This document shows, one piece after another, positions 1-6,596 of a stretch of 8,837 nt of DNA. The notes beneath the pieces were generated by a model that searched no databases, was not told the DNA's origin, and was given only the letters and a program-made list of their open reading frames with translations. The position numbers and the translations under genes are program-made. Origin of the DNA: Hyphomicrobiales bacterium (GTDB lineage: Bacteria > Pseudomonadota > Alphaproteobacteria > Rhizobiales > Aestuariivirgaceae); the NCBI GenBank assembly GCA_026987255.1, contig JALSNA010000354.1:1-8837 (forward strand), given 5' to 3'. Every line of letters begins with the position of its first letter. Position 1 is the stretch's first letter.

Positions 1-1197
1 GATGGCGGCAATGATGGCCGCAGCGGCCGCGCCCATGACCGCGCCGGACAATCCTGCCAGGACCATCCCGGCGATGGACAGCGCCACGGTGGCGGCCGCG
101 TCGATGCCGTCGATGAGGGTCACGGTGCTTGATCGCCCGGCGAGCAGGAAGACCTGATCGGGGAAATGGCTGCGCAGATTGCGCGCCGCGCCCATGACGA
201 TGGCCCAGGGCAGGACCATGGCCGTGGCCGGGCGGTAATTCTCGCTCACCAGCAGCATGGAGACATCGTGCGAAATGGCGAACAATCCGGCCACCGCCGG
301 GGCCAGAGCGGCGATGAGCAGCGCCCCGCCGAGGGCCAGTTGCCGCATTCCGGCCTGCTCTCCGCCCTCGCGGTGGGCCTTGACGGCGAGCGGAAAGGCC
401 GCCGCGGTGACGAACATGGCGGCAAAGGCCGCGCCGCGCTGGCCCAGCCCCAGGCCGACGGCGATGAGCCCGGCGGCGGCCAGGCCCTGAAACCCCTCGG
501 CCACATAGCGCAGGGCATTGAGCGCGATCCACGAAAAGCCGCCGGCCAGCAGCAAGGGCGCGCCATAGGCCAGGGCCTTGCGCAGCACCGGCGCGGCCAG
601 CCGCAGGGGAGCCGGGCGCATGCCGGTCAGCGGCAGGGCGGCGGCAATGGCGGCCAGGTGGGCTGCGGCATGGATGGCCAGGGCCCAGGCGGCATTGAGA
701 TGAACGAAGCCGTGGGCAATCCAGCCCATGAGCAGCCCCAGGGCCGGGCCGGTGACTTGCAGCAGCGTATAGGCCCCGATGCGCTGGGCGGCGCGGGCGC
801 GCTCGGCCATGTGGGCATTGACCGAGCGGGCGGTCAGGAAGGCCCCGGCGGCGAAAATGAAGGCCGCATCGGCGGGCAAATCGCCAAACCATGCCACGAG
901 ACCGGCGGCAAGGGCGAAATTGAGCCCCCCGGCGGTCAGGATGACCAGGTTTTCGCTGGCGTGGAAGGCCCTGCGGTGGTCGGGGTCGCCCTCGCCATCG
1001 CCAAAATAGCGCAGGGCATAGGCGGAAAACCACGACAGGAAGAGCAGGTATCCCAGCTCCTGGGCGGCGGCCAGGATGGTGAATGCGCCCATCTCCACAG
1101 GGGGCAGCCACCAGGCCCAGGCGAGAATGGCGGCGAACTGCAACAGGGGCGCCAGAACCTGGGCCGGCAGATAGAGCAATGTCTGGCGCAGCAGCAT
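1..1197 (-). CDS. Wzx-like polysaccharide flippase / oligosaccharide transporter (3'-truncated by window edge)
   Basis: Likely inner-membrane flippase that moves lipid-linked oligosaccharide units to the periplasmic face (MOP/PST-type superfamily). I translated 399 uninterrupted codons by hand; the C-terminus lies outside the window. The protein is almost entirely hydrophobic, with about 11-12 visible membrane segments, roughly at residues 10-30, 37-63, 84-104, 110-124, 141-162, 165-189, 208-230, 236-270, 287-308, 322-345, 357-382 and from 383 on. They are separated by short charged loops such as DGEGDPDHRR (67-76) and KAHREGGEQ (273-281). The ATG at 1197 lies 5 bases after the stop of the glycosyltransferase gene, with GGGAGG (1208-1213) 10 bases upstream inside that gene, so translational coupling is likely. 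The family call rests on topology and context rather than a diagnostic motif. A Wzy polymerase is the main alternative, but the evenly spaced helix pairs fit Wzx better. Confidence 0.75.
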   Translation of the reverse strand, partial: MLLRQTLLYLPAQVLAPLLQFAAILAWAWWLPPVEMGAFTILAAAQELGYLLFLSWFSAYALRYFGDGEGDPDHRRAFHASENLVILTAGGLNFALAAGLVAWFGDLPADAAFIFAAGAFLTARSVNAHMAERARAAQRIGAYTLLQVTGPALGLLMGWIAHGFVHLNAAWALAIHAAAHLAAIAAALPLTGMRPAPLRLAAPVLRKALAYGAPLLLAGGFSWIALNALRYVAEGFQGLAAAGLIAVGLGLGQRGAAFAAMFVTAAAFPLAVKAHREGGEQAGMRQLALGGALLIAALAPAVAGLFAISHDVSMLLVSENYRPATAMVLPWAIVMGAARNLRSHFPDQVFLLAGRSSTVTLIDGIDAAATVALSIAGMVLAGLSGAVMGAAAAAIIAAI

Positions 1198-1202
1198 GGC
1201 GG

Positions 1203-2300
1203 TCAGGCCTCCCGGCCGCTGGCCAATTGCATGAGCAGGGCAAGGATGGCGGCATGGTCGGCATCGGCGGCATGGTTCCAGCGGCCGATGTTGGTGCGCG
1301 CCGCGGCGGCGAAGGCCGCCTGAGCGTCATCTTGCGTCAGGGCCGCGATGATCTTCTGCGCCGCCAGCGAGGGATCGGCCGCATCGATGAAAATGCCGCT
1401 GCCGCCCAGCACCTCGCGGAACACCGCGGCGAAGGGAGCAATGACGGGCAATCCGGCATATTGCGCCTCCAGCAGCGGCAGGCCCAGGCCCTCGTCATGG
1501 GAGGTGGTTATGAAGGCATCCGCCTCGTGCAGCATGCGGGCGATGACCTCTTTTGGCTGATAGCCATGCAGGATGACGCCGGAGCGCCCTTGCAGGATTT
1601 TCTCCACCCCGCCCCAGCCGGAGCGCCCGATGATGTGCAAGGTGGCCTCGGGGTATCCCCGCTGGCGCAGGGCGAAGACGATGTTGGCCGCCGCCACCAG
1701 GTTCTTGCGCGGCTCCACTGTGCCCAGGGCCACCAGTTGCAAGGCCTTGCCCGGCGCGGGCCGCATGGCGCGGCCTTCATCGGACAGACCGAAGACATTG
1801 CGCACCTTCGGCCGGTAGAGGTGAATCCGCGCATCCGGGCGGGCGAAACGGGCCAGTTCGCGGGCCGTTGTCCGCGAATTGACGAAAAAGCGCGGCAGGG
1901 TGCGCAGCGCACGGGCAAAGGCCGGAGCCATGTAAAGGCGCGCCTTGACGGAAAGATCCGCACGGCGGGTGAGCAGGAACAGGTCGTGGATATAGGGAAT
2001 GACGCGCTCACCAAAGCGCGACAGGATGAGAGAGGGCGGAAAACCGGGGCACAGGGCAATGGCGCGCCCATGCCGCGCCAGGGTGGCGGGCAGGGTGACA
2101 TATTGCCCGGCCACCAGACCGGCCATGCCGGGCAGCGGCGGGCGGATGAGACGCACCGGCAAGGGCGCCAGGGCGGTTTCGGAGAACAATTCCAGGGTGA
2201 TGCGCTCGATGCCGGTGACGGCGCGGCCCAGGTGGGTGGCGTCCACGAAGACGGGGGCCAGGGCGGCGGCCCGTGCGGCGGGCGGGCTGGCATGGGTCAT
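1203..2300 (-). CDS. GT4-family glycosyltransferase (Glycos_transf_1)
   Basis: Probable cytoplasmic, membrane-associated GT-B retaining glycosyltransferase that adds a sugar from a nucleotide-sugar donor to the growing lipid-linked glycan. It has 365 residues. The N-terminal half (about 15-165) holds the acceptor-side Rossmann domain, with VFVDATHLGRAVTGIERIT near the start. The C-terminal donor domain carries LGTVEPRKN (192-200), HIIGRSGWGG (222-231), HGYQPKE (245-251) and the family's E-x7-E motif, E270 to E278 (EGLGLPLLE). I chose the ATG at 2300 rather than an in-frame ATG at 2375: it overlaps the stop of the upstream gene as ATGA and has GGAGG (2308-2312) 7 bases upstream, while the extra 25 residues lie inside the upstream coding frame and look non-native. 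Donor and acceptor cannot be told from sequence. It sits second in the minus operon, between the chain-length protein and the flippase. Confidence 0.88.
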   Translation of the reverse strand: MTHASPPAARAAALAPVFVDATHLGRAVTGIERITLELFSETALAPLPVRLIRPPLPGMAGLVAGQYVTLPATLARHGRAIALCPGFPPSLILSRFGERVIPYIHDLFLLTRRADLSVKARLYMAPAFARALRTLPRFFVNSRTTARELARFARPDARIHLYRPKVRNVFGLSDEGRAMRPAPGKALQLVALGTVEPRKNLVAAANIVFALRQRGYPEATLHIIGRSGWGGVEKILQGRSGVILHGYQPKEVIARMLHEADAFITTSHDEGLGLPLLEAQYAGLPVIAPFAAVFREVLGGSGIFIDAADPSLAAQKIIAALTQDDAQAAFAAAARTNIGRWNHAADADHAAILALLMQLASGREA

Positions 2301-4633
2301 TGGGCCGCCTCCATGTGGGCCGGGCCATTGCGGAAGGGCCCGCGCGCCGCGGTTTTCCCCGCGCCCATGTTCCACACGATGGCCCCCGCCTTGCCGGAGC
2401 CGGCCACGAGAGCGGCCGCGTCGCGCAAGGTGGCCTCATTGGACAGCGCCGGGGAGGCACACACCAGGATGGCATCCACCAGCGAGACCAGATTGAAGAC
2501 ATTGACCGCCTGCGGAATGGGGGTGGCGTCGATGATCACCTTGTCATAACGGCCGAAAAGTCCGCCCAGCCAGGCGCGGAAGGCCGCGGCATTGTGGGCG
2601 GCGGGCATGAAACCGGACGGCAGGGTCAGGGGCAGCACATCCATGCCGGTGTCCGGATCGTGCACCAGCAGCTCCTCCGGGCGCACCCAGCCGAGCAGCG
2701 CCTGGCGCAAACTGGCCTGTCCGGCGGGGGCCAGCGCCTGCCCCAGTTGCGGATGGGCGTGATTGGCGTCCACCACCAGCACCCTGGCCTTGCCCAGGCT
2801 GGCGGCCGCCGTCAGGGCCCAGGCCAGGGTGGTGGCGCCCTGGGCCGGCAGTGGCGCGGTGATGGCGATGACGCGCGCCCCGGAAAGGGCCCGCAGGATG
2901 TTCATCGTGGCGGTGGCGAAGGCCGCCCGGCCCATGCCGATGGGCGAGATCATGGTCTCGTAGATCCCGTAGAGCCGGTCTTCGGCAGAGGCGTTCTCCA
3001 TCCCCGGCAGCACCGGCAGGGAAGCCAGAACCGGCAGATCCAGCGGCTGTTGCGCAGCGATGACCGGAGCGGCGGCGGGCGCCTGGATGTCCGCAACCGG
3101 TCCGCCATGGGCTGGCCGCGGCGTGGATGCGGCGGCTGCCTCCGTGCCCGGCGCGGGCGCAGATGCGCGCGGCGCGGCGGCGGGGGGCTTGCGCAGGCCG
3201 AAGAACAGGGCCAGGGCGGTGCCCAGCCCCATGCCGAGCAGCAAGGCCAGCCCGAGAATGAGCTTCTTGCGCGGGAAGGAGGGATATTGCGGAACCATGG
3301 CCGGCGAGATGATGCGCGCGCTGGGGATTTGCAGGTTGCGCGCCTCGCCCGATTCCTTGGCCTTGAGCAGGAACTTCTCATAGAGCGTGCGCCGCGCCTG
3401 GGCCTCGCGCTCCAGTGCCTGCAGGCGCACCCGCGCCTCGTTGGTGATGCTCGCGCCGGTCTTCACCCGCTCCAGATTGCGCCGTATGGCCGCCACCTCC
3501 GCTTGTGCCGCGGCATATTCGGATTTGGCGGATTTGGCCAGGCGGGCGGCCTCGGCGCGGATCTGGCGGGCGATGCTCCTGGCGCGCGCCTTTGCCGCCA
3601 GCAGGCGCGGATGGCGCGGCCCCAGGCTCTCGGCCAGGGAGGCGGCCAGGCCCGCGGCGCGCGAATAATCGGCCCGCAGGCGCGAGATGACCGGCGAGTT
3701 GAGCGCATCATAGGTGGCCTCCGGCGCGGCGCCCGAGGCGATGAGACGCTTGATGTTCTCATACTTGGCCCTGGCGGCGGCGGCGCGCGAGCGGGCCTTG
3801 ACCAGCTCCTCGCCGAGCCGCGCCAGACGCGCCTCGTTCTCCAGCTGGCCTTTCTTGGTGGCGACGATGTTGTGGCTGCGCTTGAAGGCCGCCACGGCCT
3901 CTTCCGCCTCGGCGACCTGTCTGCGCAGATCTTCCAGACGGCCGCTGAGCAGGCTGTTGACGCGGCTGGCGGCGGCCGCCCTGGCTGCCGTCTGGGTGTG
4001 AATGTAGGCGCGGGCCACGGCATTGGCCAGCCGCGCCGCCTTGGCCGCGTCCTCGCTGGTCACGCTGATGGAGATGATGAAGGTCTTTTCGGCCCGGCGC
4101 ACCGAAAGACGCTTGGCCAGGGTGCGCAAGGCGGTTTCTTCGGGATTGCTTCCGGCCGGTTTTTGCGCCTTGCCCAGCAGCGCCATGAGCCGGGCGCGCA
4201 GGCTGAAAGCAGGGCGCGTGCCGTTGAACTCGGGATCTTGCGCCAGATTCTGCTCCTCGACGACCCGGCGCAGCACGCTTTCGGAGGAAATCAGCTTGGT
4301 CTGGCTTTCGATCATCATCAGATCGGACGACAGACCGCTGTTGAACAACCCGCCGCCGACCAGGGATTTCTGTTGCGGCGTGACATAGATCTCCGCAGTG
4401 GCCGTATAGAGGGCAGGCACGCTGTGCAGCCACAGGAAAACCGGCAGCACGGTCACAAGGGTGGTCAGGGCCACGATCAGCCAGTTGCGCCGCACGATGG
4501 CCAGGAAGGTGCCCAGATCGAGGCTGTCACCGGCGCAGGAAGAAAGTGAGGCAGGTGCCGCATGGGCCAGATCGGGCCCATGGGCAATGCCCGCGGGGCG
4601 CTGCTGCAAGGGTATGGGAGCGTGAAATGACAT
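2297..4633 (-). CDS. Wzz/GNVR polysaccharide co-polymerase fused to a degenerate BY-kinase-like ATPase domain (ExoP-like)
   Basis: Inner-membrane polysaccharide co-polymerase (PCP-2a-like) controlling chain length and export; 778 residues. The cytoplasmic N-terminus (1-45) leads into the Wzz domain with TM1 at about 51-70 (WLIVALTTLVTVLPVFLWL). A long periplasmic part with Ala/Arg/Glu-rich coiled coil follows (about 195-295 and 345-425). The GNVR-type region ends in PQYPSFPRKK (448-457), then TM2 (about 458-480). A Pro/Ala-rich linker (483-530) joins a cytoplasmic P-loop-like domain (about 575-755). That domain aligns with BY-kinases but lacks key residues: Walker A reads PAQGATT (596-602), with Ala600 where Lys is expected; Walker A' reads DANHAH (622-627), with Asn624 for the second Asp; Walker B keeps D702 (VIIDATP). 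No C-terminal tyrosine cluster exists; the tail GPFRNGPAHMEAAQ has no Tyr. The ATG at 4633 has AAGGA (4644-4648) 10 bases upstream. An in-frame start at 4786 is rejected because a strong sigma-54 promoter lies inside that extension. Confidence 0.9.
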   Translation of the reverse strand: MSFHAPIPLQQRPAGIAHGPDLAHAAPASLSSCAGDSLDLGTFLAIVRRNWLIVALTTLVTVLPVFLWLHSVPALYTATAEIYVTPQQKSLVGGGLFNSGLSSDLMMIESQTKLISSESVLRRVVEEQNLAQDPEFNGTRPAFSLRARLMALLGKAQKPAGSNPEETALRTLAKRLSVRRAEKTFIISISVTSEDAAKAARLANAVARAYIHTQTAARAAAASRVNSLLSGRLEDLRRQVAEAEEAVAAFKRSHNIVATKKGQLENEARLARLGEELVKARSRAAAARAKYENIKRLIASGAAPEATYDALNSPVISRLRADYSRAAGLAASLAESLGPRHPRLLAAKARARSIARQIRAEAARLAKSAKSEYAAAQAEVAAIRRNLERVKTGASITNEARVRLQALEREAQARRTLYEKFLLKAKESGEARNLQIPSARIISPAMVPQYPSFPRKKLILGLALLLGMGLGTALALFFGLRKPPAAAPRASAPAPGTEAAAASTPRPAHGGPVADIQAPAAAPVIAAQQPLDLPVLASLPVLPGMENASAEDRLYGIYETMISPIGMGRAAFATATMNILRALSGARVIAITAPLPAQGATTLAWALTAAASLGKARVLVVDANHAHPQLGQALAPAGQASLRQALLGWVRPEELLVHDPDTGMDVLPLTLPSGFMPAAHNAAAFRAWLGGLFGRYDKVIIDATPIPQAVNVFNLVSLVDAILVCASPALSNEATLRDAAALVAGSGKAGAIVWNMGAGKTAARGPFRNGPAHMEAAQ

Positions 4634-4639
4634 GTCGCT

Positions 4640-4650
4640 TGCATCCTTGT
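4640..4650 (-). promoter_or_regulatory. Ribosome binding site fixing the start of the Wzz/ATPase gene
   Basis: On the minus strand ACAAGGATGCA lies just upstream of the ATG at 4633, with the AAGGA core at 4644-4648 and 10 bases of spacing. It supports the shorter start over the in-frame ATG at 4786, which would put the promoter inside the coding sequence. Confidence 0.5.
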
Positions 4651-4694
4651 CCTGCCCCCGCATGGGACACAGGCGGGGCTTGCGGGATGAAAAT

Positions 4695-4710
4695 TGCAAC
4701 ATCCATGCCA
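4695..4710 (-). promoter_or_regulatory. Sigma-54 (RpoN) promoter for the Wzz-GT-flippase operon
   Basis: The minus strand reads TGGCATG-GATG-TTGCA, against the established sigma-54 consensus TGGCACG-N4-TTGCW. The -24 GG (4709-4708) and -12 GC (4697-4696) are intact and separated by exactly 10 bases. Eleven of 12 specified positions match; only the sixth base differs. The element is followed by an A/T run (ATTTT), which is also typical. Transcription would begin near 4684, giving a leader of about 50 bases before the ATG at 4633. This predicts a need for an enhancer-binding activator of the NtrC type, which is not encoded in this window. Confidence 0.65.
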
Positions 4711-4763
4711 TGGCCCCGAATGGAGCCTTGCATTGCCCCTGTCCCAGGCGCGGCGCGGCGTTC

Positions 4764-4776
4764 TTGAATGTTTCAA
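4764..4776. repeat. Short inverted repeat in the divergent spacer, possible regulator site
   Basis: TTGAA-TGT-TTCAA is a perfect 5-base inverted repeat around a 3-base centre. It lies about 54 bases upstream of the -24 end of the minus-strand sigma-54 promoter and 28 bases before the first plus-strand candidate at 4804. The start of the element, GTTCTTGA (4760-4767), recurs as a direct repeat at 4811-4818, and a separate palindrome TTGATCAA is present at 4834-4841. A role as operator or activator site is inference; the arms are short and could occur by chance. Confidence 0.3.
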
Positions 4777-4803
4777 TCCGGCACATGGGCGGGCCGGTTG
4801 CGC

Positions 4804-4819
4804 TGGCATGGTTCTTGAT
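4804..4819 (+). promoter_or_regulatory. Weak sigma-54-like candidate facing the acyltransferase-carbamoyltransferase operon
   Basis: TGGCATG-GTTC-TTGAT resembles the strong element on the other strand, sharing TGGCATGG and correct spacing, but the -12 GC is GA (4817-4818), and that C is normally nearly invariant. A transcript from here would start near 4830, leaving about 27 bases before the ATG at 4857, which is plausible. An alternative at 4787-4802 (GGGCGGG-CCGG-TTGCG) keeps GG-N10-GC but matches poorly otherwise. I see no convincing sigma-70 -35/-10 pair in this direction. Confidence 0.25.
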
Positions 4820-4856
4820 GCTTGTGGGCCGACTTGATCAACCTGGAGACAAAGAC

Positions 4857-5987
4857 ATGATGCTGGCGCCAAACCGGACACTGAGCGCGCAGGTTCTTGG
4901 CCTGCACGAGGCCCTGCCGCGCTGGCGGGCCTTGCAGGAGCAGGCGGTGGCGACACCATTCCAGACCCATGAATGGTGCACCGGACTGTATGATGGGCCG
5001 GGCCGGGCGCAAGGAGCCGAGCCGCTCATCGTCCTGATCCGGGACGAGGCCAGCGGCCAGGATCTGTGCCTGATGCCGCTGATGCGCATCCGCCGGGCAG
5101 GCCTGCGCGTCATCACCTTCGCCGATTTCGGCCTGAGCGATTACATCTTACCCATGGTGGCCGCCTCAGGGCGCTTCGGCAAGGCGGATCTGGCCAGGGT
5201 CTGGCCCAGGGTTCTGGAAGCCCTGCCAAGGGCCGATCTGGTGCATTTCGACAAGATCGTCAGCCATCTGGAGGAGACCGAAAACCCTCTCATGGGCATC
5301 TGCGGCCTGCATGAGAGCGATCTGTCGAGCTGGTATGCGCCGCTGCCCGAAAACTGGGGCGATTATGAAATGGGCCTGAGCAAGCAATCGCGCCGGGCCT
5401 TGCGGCGCCGGGCCTACAAGCTGGCCGAGCTTGGCCAGGCCAAGCATTTCATGGTTTGCGGCGGCGAGGACGCCGGGCGCATGTTCGAGACCTTGCGAAA
5501 GGTGCGCAAGGAGCGCTTCGATGCCCTGGGGCGCCAGGACGTGCTGGACGATCCGGCGATATATGATTTCTACCGTGGCCTGGTGGTTTCCGGCGCTTCC
5601 GGCATGGCCATCATGAGCGCGCTGAAGCTCAATGGCGAGATCATCGCCCATGTCTTCGGCCTGTTGCACAGGCAGCGTTTCTACATGCTGGCGCTGACCT
5701 TCCGCTCCGAATCGGAGGCCATCGCCAAATGCTCCCCGGCCCTGGTGCTGGTGCACGAGACCATGGGAGCTTTGCACAAGAAGGGCCTGCGCATCTATGA
5801 CTTCACCATTGGCGATGAGCGCTACAAGCGCATGTTCGGGGCCATCAACGAGCCGCTGCATGAATACATGCTGCCGCTGAGCCTCAAGGGGCGCGCATAC
5901 ATGGCGGCGAAAATGGCGCGCAAGCGCCTGCGCCCCCTCAAGGCGCGGCTGATGCAGCTGCGTTCCGGCAAGGGCAAAGGGGGCTGA
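4857..5987 (+). CDS. CelD/BcsL-type GNAT acyltransferase (Acetyltransf_6)
   Basis: Probable cytoplasmic acyl-CoA-dependent N-acyltransferase acting on a sugar or sugar nucleotide of the polysaccharide; 376 residues. The layout fits the CelD/BcsL family: an N-terminal GNAT-like lobe with PFQTHEWCTGLY (34-45) and LIVLIRDEASGQDLCLMPLM (57-76), the segment ITFADFGLSDYILP (86-99), a basic central helix (SKQSRRALRRRAYKL, 175-189), and the C-terminal lobe with GEIIAHVFGLL (260-270) and the hallmark YDFTIGDERYKRMFG (314-328). A basic tail (KMARKRLRPLKARL, 352-365) could favour membrane or anionic-glycan contact. The ATG at 4857 has TGGAG (4844-4848) 8 bases upstream; a 5' extension to 4632 would run across the divergent promoter region and is rejected. 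This is the first gene of the plus operon. FemAB-like amino-acid transferases share the fold and are the main alternative; the acyl donor and acceptor are unknown. Confidence 0.82.
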   Translation: MMLAPNRTLSAQVLGLHEALPRWRALQEQAVATPFQTHEWCTGLYDGPGRAQGAEPLIVLIRDEASGQDLCLMPLMRIRRAGLRVITFADFGLSDYILPMVAASGRFGKADLARVWPRVLEALPRADLVHFDKIVSHLEETENPLMGICGLHESDLSSWYAPLPENWGDYEMGLSKQSRRALRRRAYKLAELGQAKHFMVCGGEDAGRMFETLRKVRKERFDALGRQDVLDDPAIYDFYRGLVVSGASGMAIMSALKLNGEIIAHVFGLLHRQRFYMLALTFRSESEAIAKCSPALVLVHETMGALHKKGLRIYDFTIGDERYKRMFGAINEPLHEYMLPLSLKGRAYMAAKMARKRLRPLKARLMQLRSGKGKGG

Positions 5988-5988
5988 C

Positions 5989-6408
5989 ATGGCGCGCATC
6001 CATCACATGGAGCCCATGGATGGCCATGACATCAGCCCGCCCAGCGCACGCTCCACCGGGTTGGTGCTGGCCGCCGCGGCTGCCCTGGCCGCATGGGCGG
6101 CGCGCCATGGCCTCTGGCTGTGGCCACTGGCCGCCGCATCGGCCCTGCTGGCTGTGCTGGCGTGGCTGAAACCGGCCGTGCTGGAGCCGCTCAACCGCGC
6201 CTGGTTCCGCCTGTCGCTGCTGTTGAGCAAGGTCATGACACCCATCGTCATGGGCCTTCTCTTCTACGGGCTGATCACCCCCTTTGGCCTGCTCATGCGG
6301 CTGGCGGGCTCTGATCCGCTGCGCCTGAAGCGCACCGGCAAGGAGAGCACATGGTGGCGAAAGCGCAAGGCGGATGAGGCATCCGGCGGCATGGACAAGC
6401 AATTTTGA
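5989..6408 (+). CDS. SxtJ-like small integral membrane protein
   Basis: A 139-residue membrane protein that I recognise as SxtJ-like, a family named from cyanobacterial saxitoxin clusters, where it sits beside a carbamoyltransferase (SxtI) and SxtK. Its biochemical role is not established. Hydrophobic segments lie at about 24-39 and 42-60 (possibly a hairpin) and 76-105. The conserved core follows: LEPLNRAWFRLSLLL (65-79), VMTPIVMGLLFYGLITPFG (82-100) and LMRLAGSDPLRLKR (102-115), ending in a basic, Trp-containing tail (KESTWWRKRK, 118-127). The start at 5989 is 1 base after the acyltransferase stop, with AAAGGGGG (5976-5983) 5 bases upstream; internal ATGs at 6007 and 6016 are possible starts, since residues 1-20 look poorly conserved. 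Tight coupling to the neighbours suggests a complex or shared pathway. I infer that it helps position the carbamoyltransferase at the membrane. Confidence 0.75.
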   Translation: MARIHHMEPMDGHDISPPSARSTGLVLAAAAALAAWAARHGLWLWPLAAASALLAVLAWLKPAVLEPLNRAWFRLSLLLSKVMTPIVMGLLFYGLITPFGLLMRLAGSDPLRLKRTGKESTWWRKRKADEASGGMDKQF

Positions 6409-6414
6409 GAGTTC

Positions 6415-6424
6415 AAGGAGGAGG
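6415..6424 (+). promoter_or_regulatory. Strong Shine-Dalgarno for the SxtK-like gene
   Basis: AAGGAGGAGG, 7 bases before the ATG at 6432, is the best ribosome binding site in the window. It is good evidence that the 49-codon frame behind it is translated, and at a higher rate than its neighbours. Confidence 0.75.
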
Positions 6425-6431
6425 CAACCTG

Positions 6432-6581
6432 ATGACATTCCTGGCGGAACTGAAGGATTACATCGTTGCGCGGCGCAAGTGGTGGCTGGTGCCGGTGCTC
6501 GCCGCATTGCTGATCATCGGCGGGCTGCTGGTGCTGGCCCAGGGCTCGGCCGTGGCGCCCTTCATCTACACCATCTTCTAG
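6432..6581 (+). CDS. SxtK-like / DUF5989 membrane mini-protein (49 aa)
   Basis: This 49-residue protein begins MTFLAELKDY, followed by a basic amphipathic patch (IVARRKWWLVP, 11-21), one membrane helix (about 18-37) and the distinctive end LVLAQGSAVAPFIYTIF. This pattern (a short cytoplasmic helix, R-K-W-W at the membrane edge, then AQGSAVAPFIYT-[IL]-F) matches my memory of the DUF5989 family, of which SxtK is a member, found next to SxtJ and NodU/CmcH carbamoyltransferases. Function is unknown. It has a very strong ribosome binding site, lies 23 bases after the SxtJ-like gene and 15 before the carbamoyltransferase gene. It ends in TAG and is in the same reading frame as the carbamoyltransferase, with no other stop between. 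An accessory subunit or membrane anchor for the enzyme is my inference. Confidence 0.85.
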   Translation: MTFLAELKDYIVARRKWWLVPVLAALLIIGGLLVLAQGSAVAPFIYTIF

Positions 6582-6596
6582 CCGGGTGAGCTGGCA

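Noticed and set aside
166..2549. Overlapping long plus-strand frames (166-1323 and 1083-2549) opposite the flippase and glycosyltransferase
   Set aside because: Both are antisense shadows with Gly/Gln/Arg-rich, motif-free products, while the minus strand encodes a coherent membrane protein and a GT4 enzyme.
2273..4549. Open plus-strand frame of 758 codons opposite the Wzz/ATPase gene
   Set aside because: It is exactly antisense to a gene with clear domains. Its product is a low-complexity run of Gly, Arg, Gln and Ala with no motif, as expected when GC-rich codons are read in reverse.
4634..4786. In-frame N-terminal extension of the Wzz/ATPase gene to an ATG at 4786
   Set aside because: The strong sigma-54 promoter (4695-4710) lies inside it, and its predicted start site is downstream of 4786 on the transcript strand, so the longer form would not be made from that promoter.
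4632..4856. In-frame N-terminal extension of the acyltransferase to an ATG at 4632
   Set aside because: It would run across the whole divergent promoter spacer, its residues do not resemble the family, and the ATG at 4857 has a well-placed Shine-Dalgarno.
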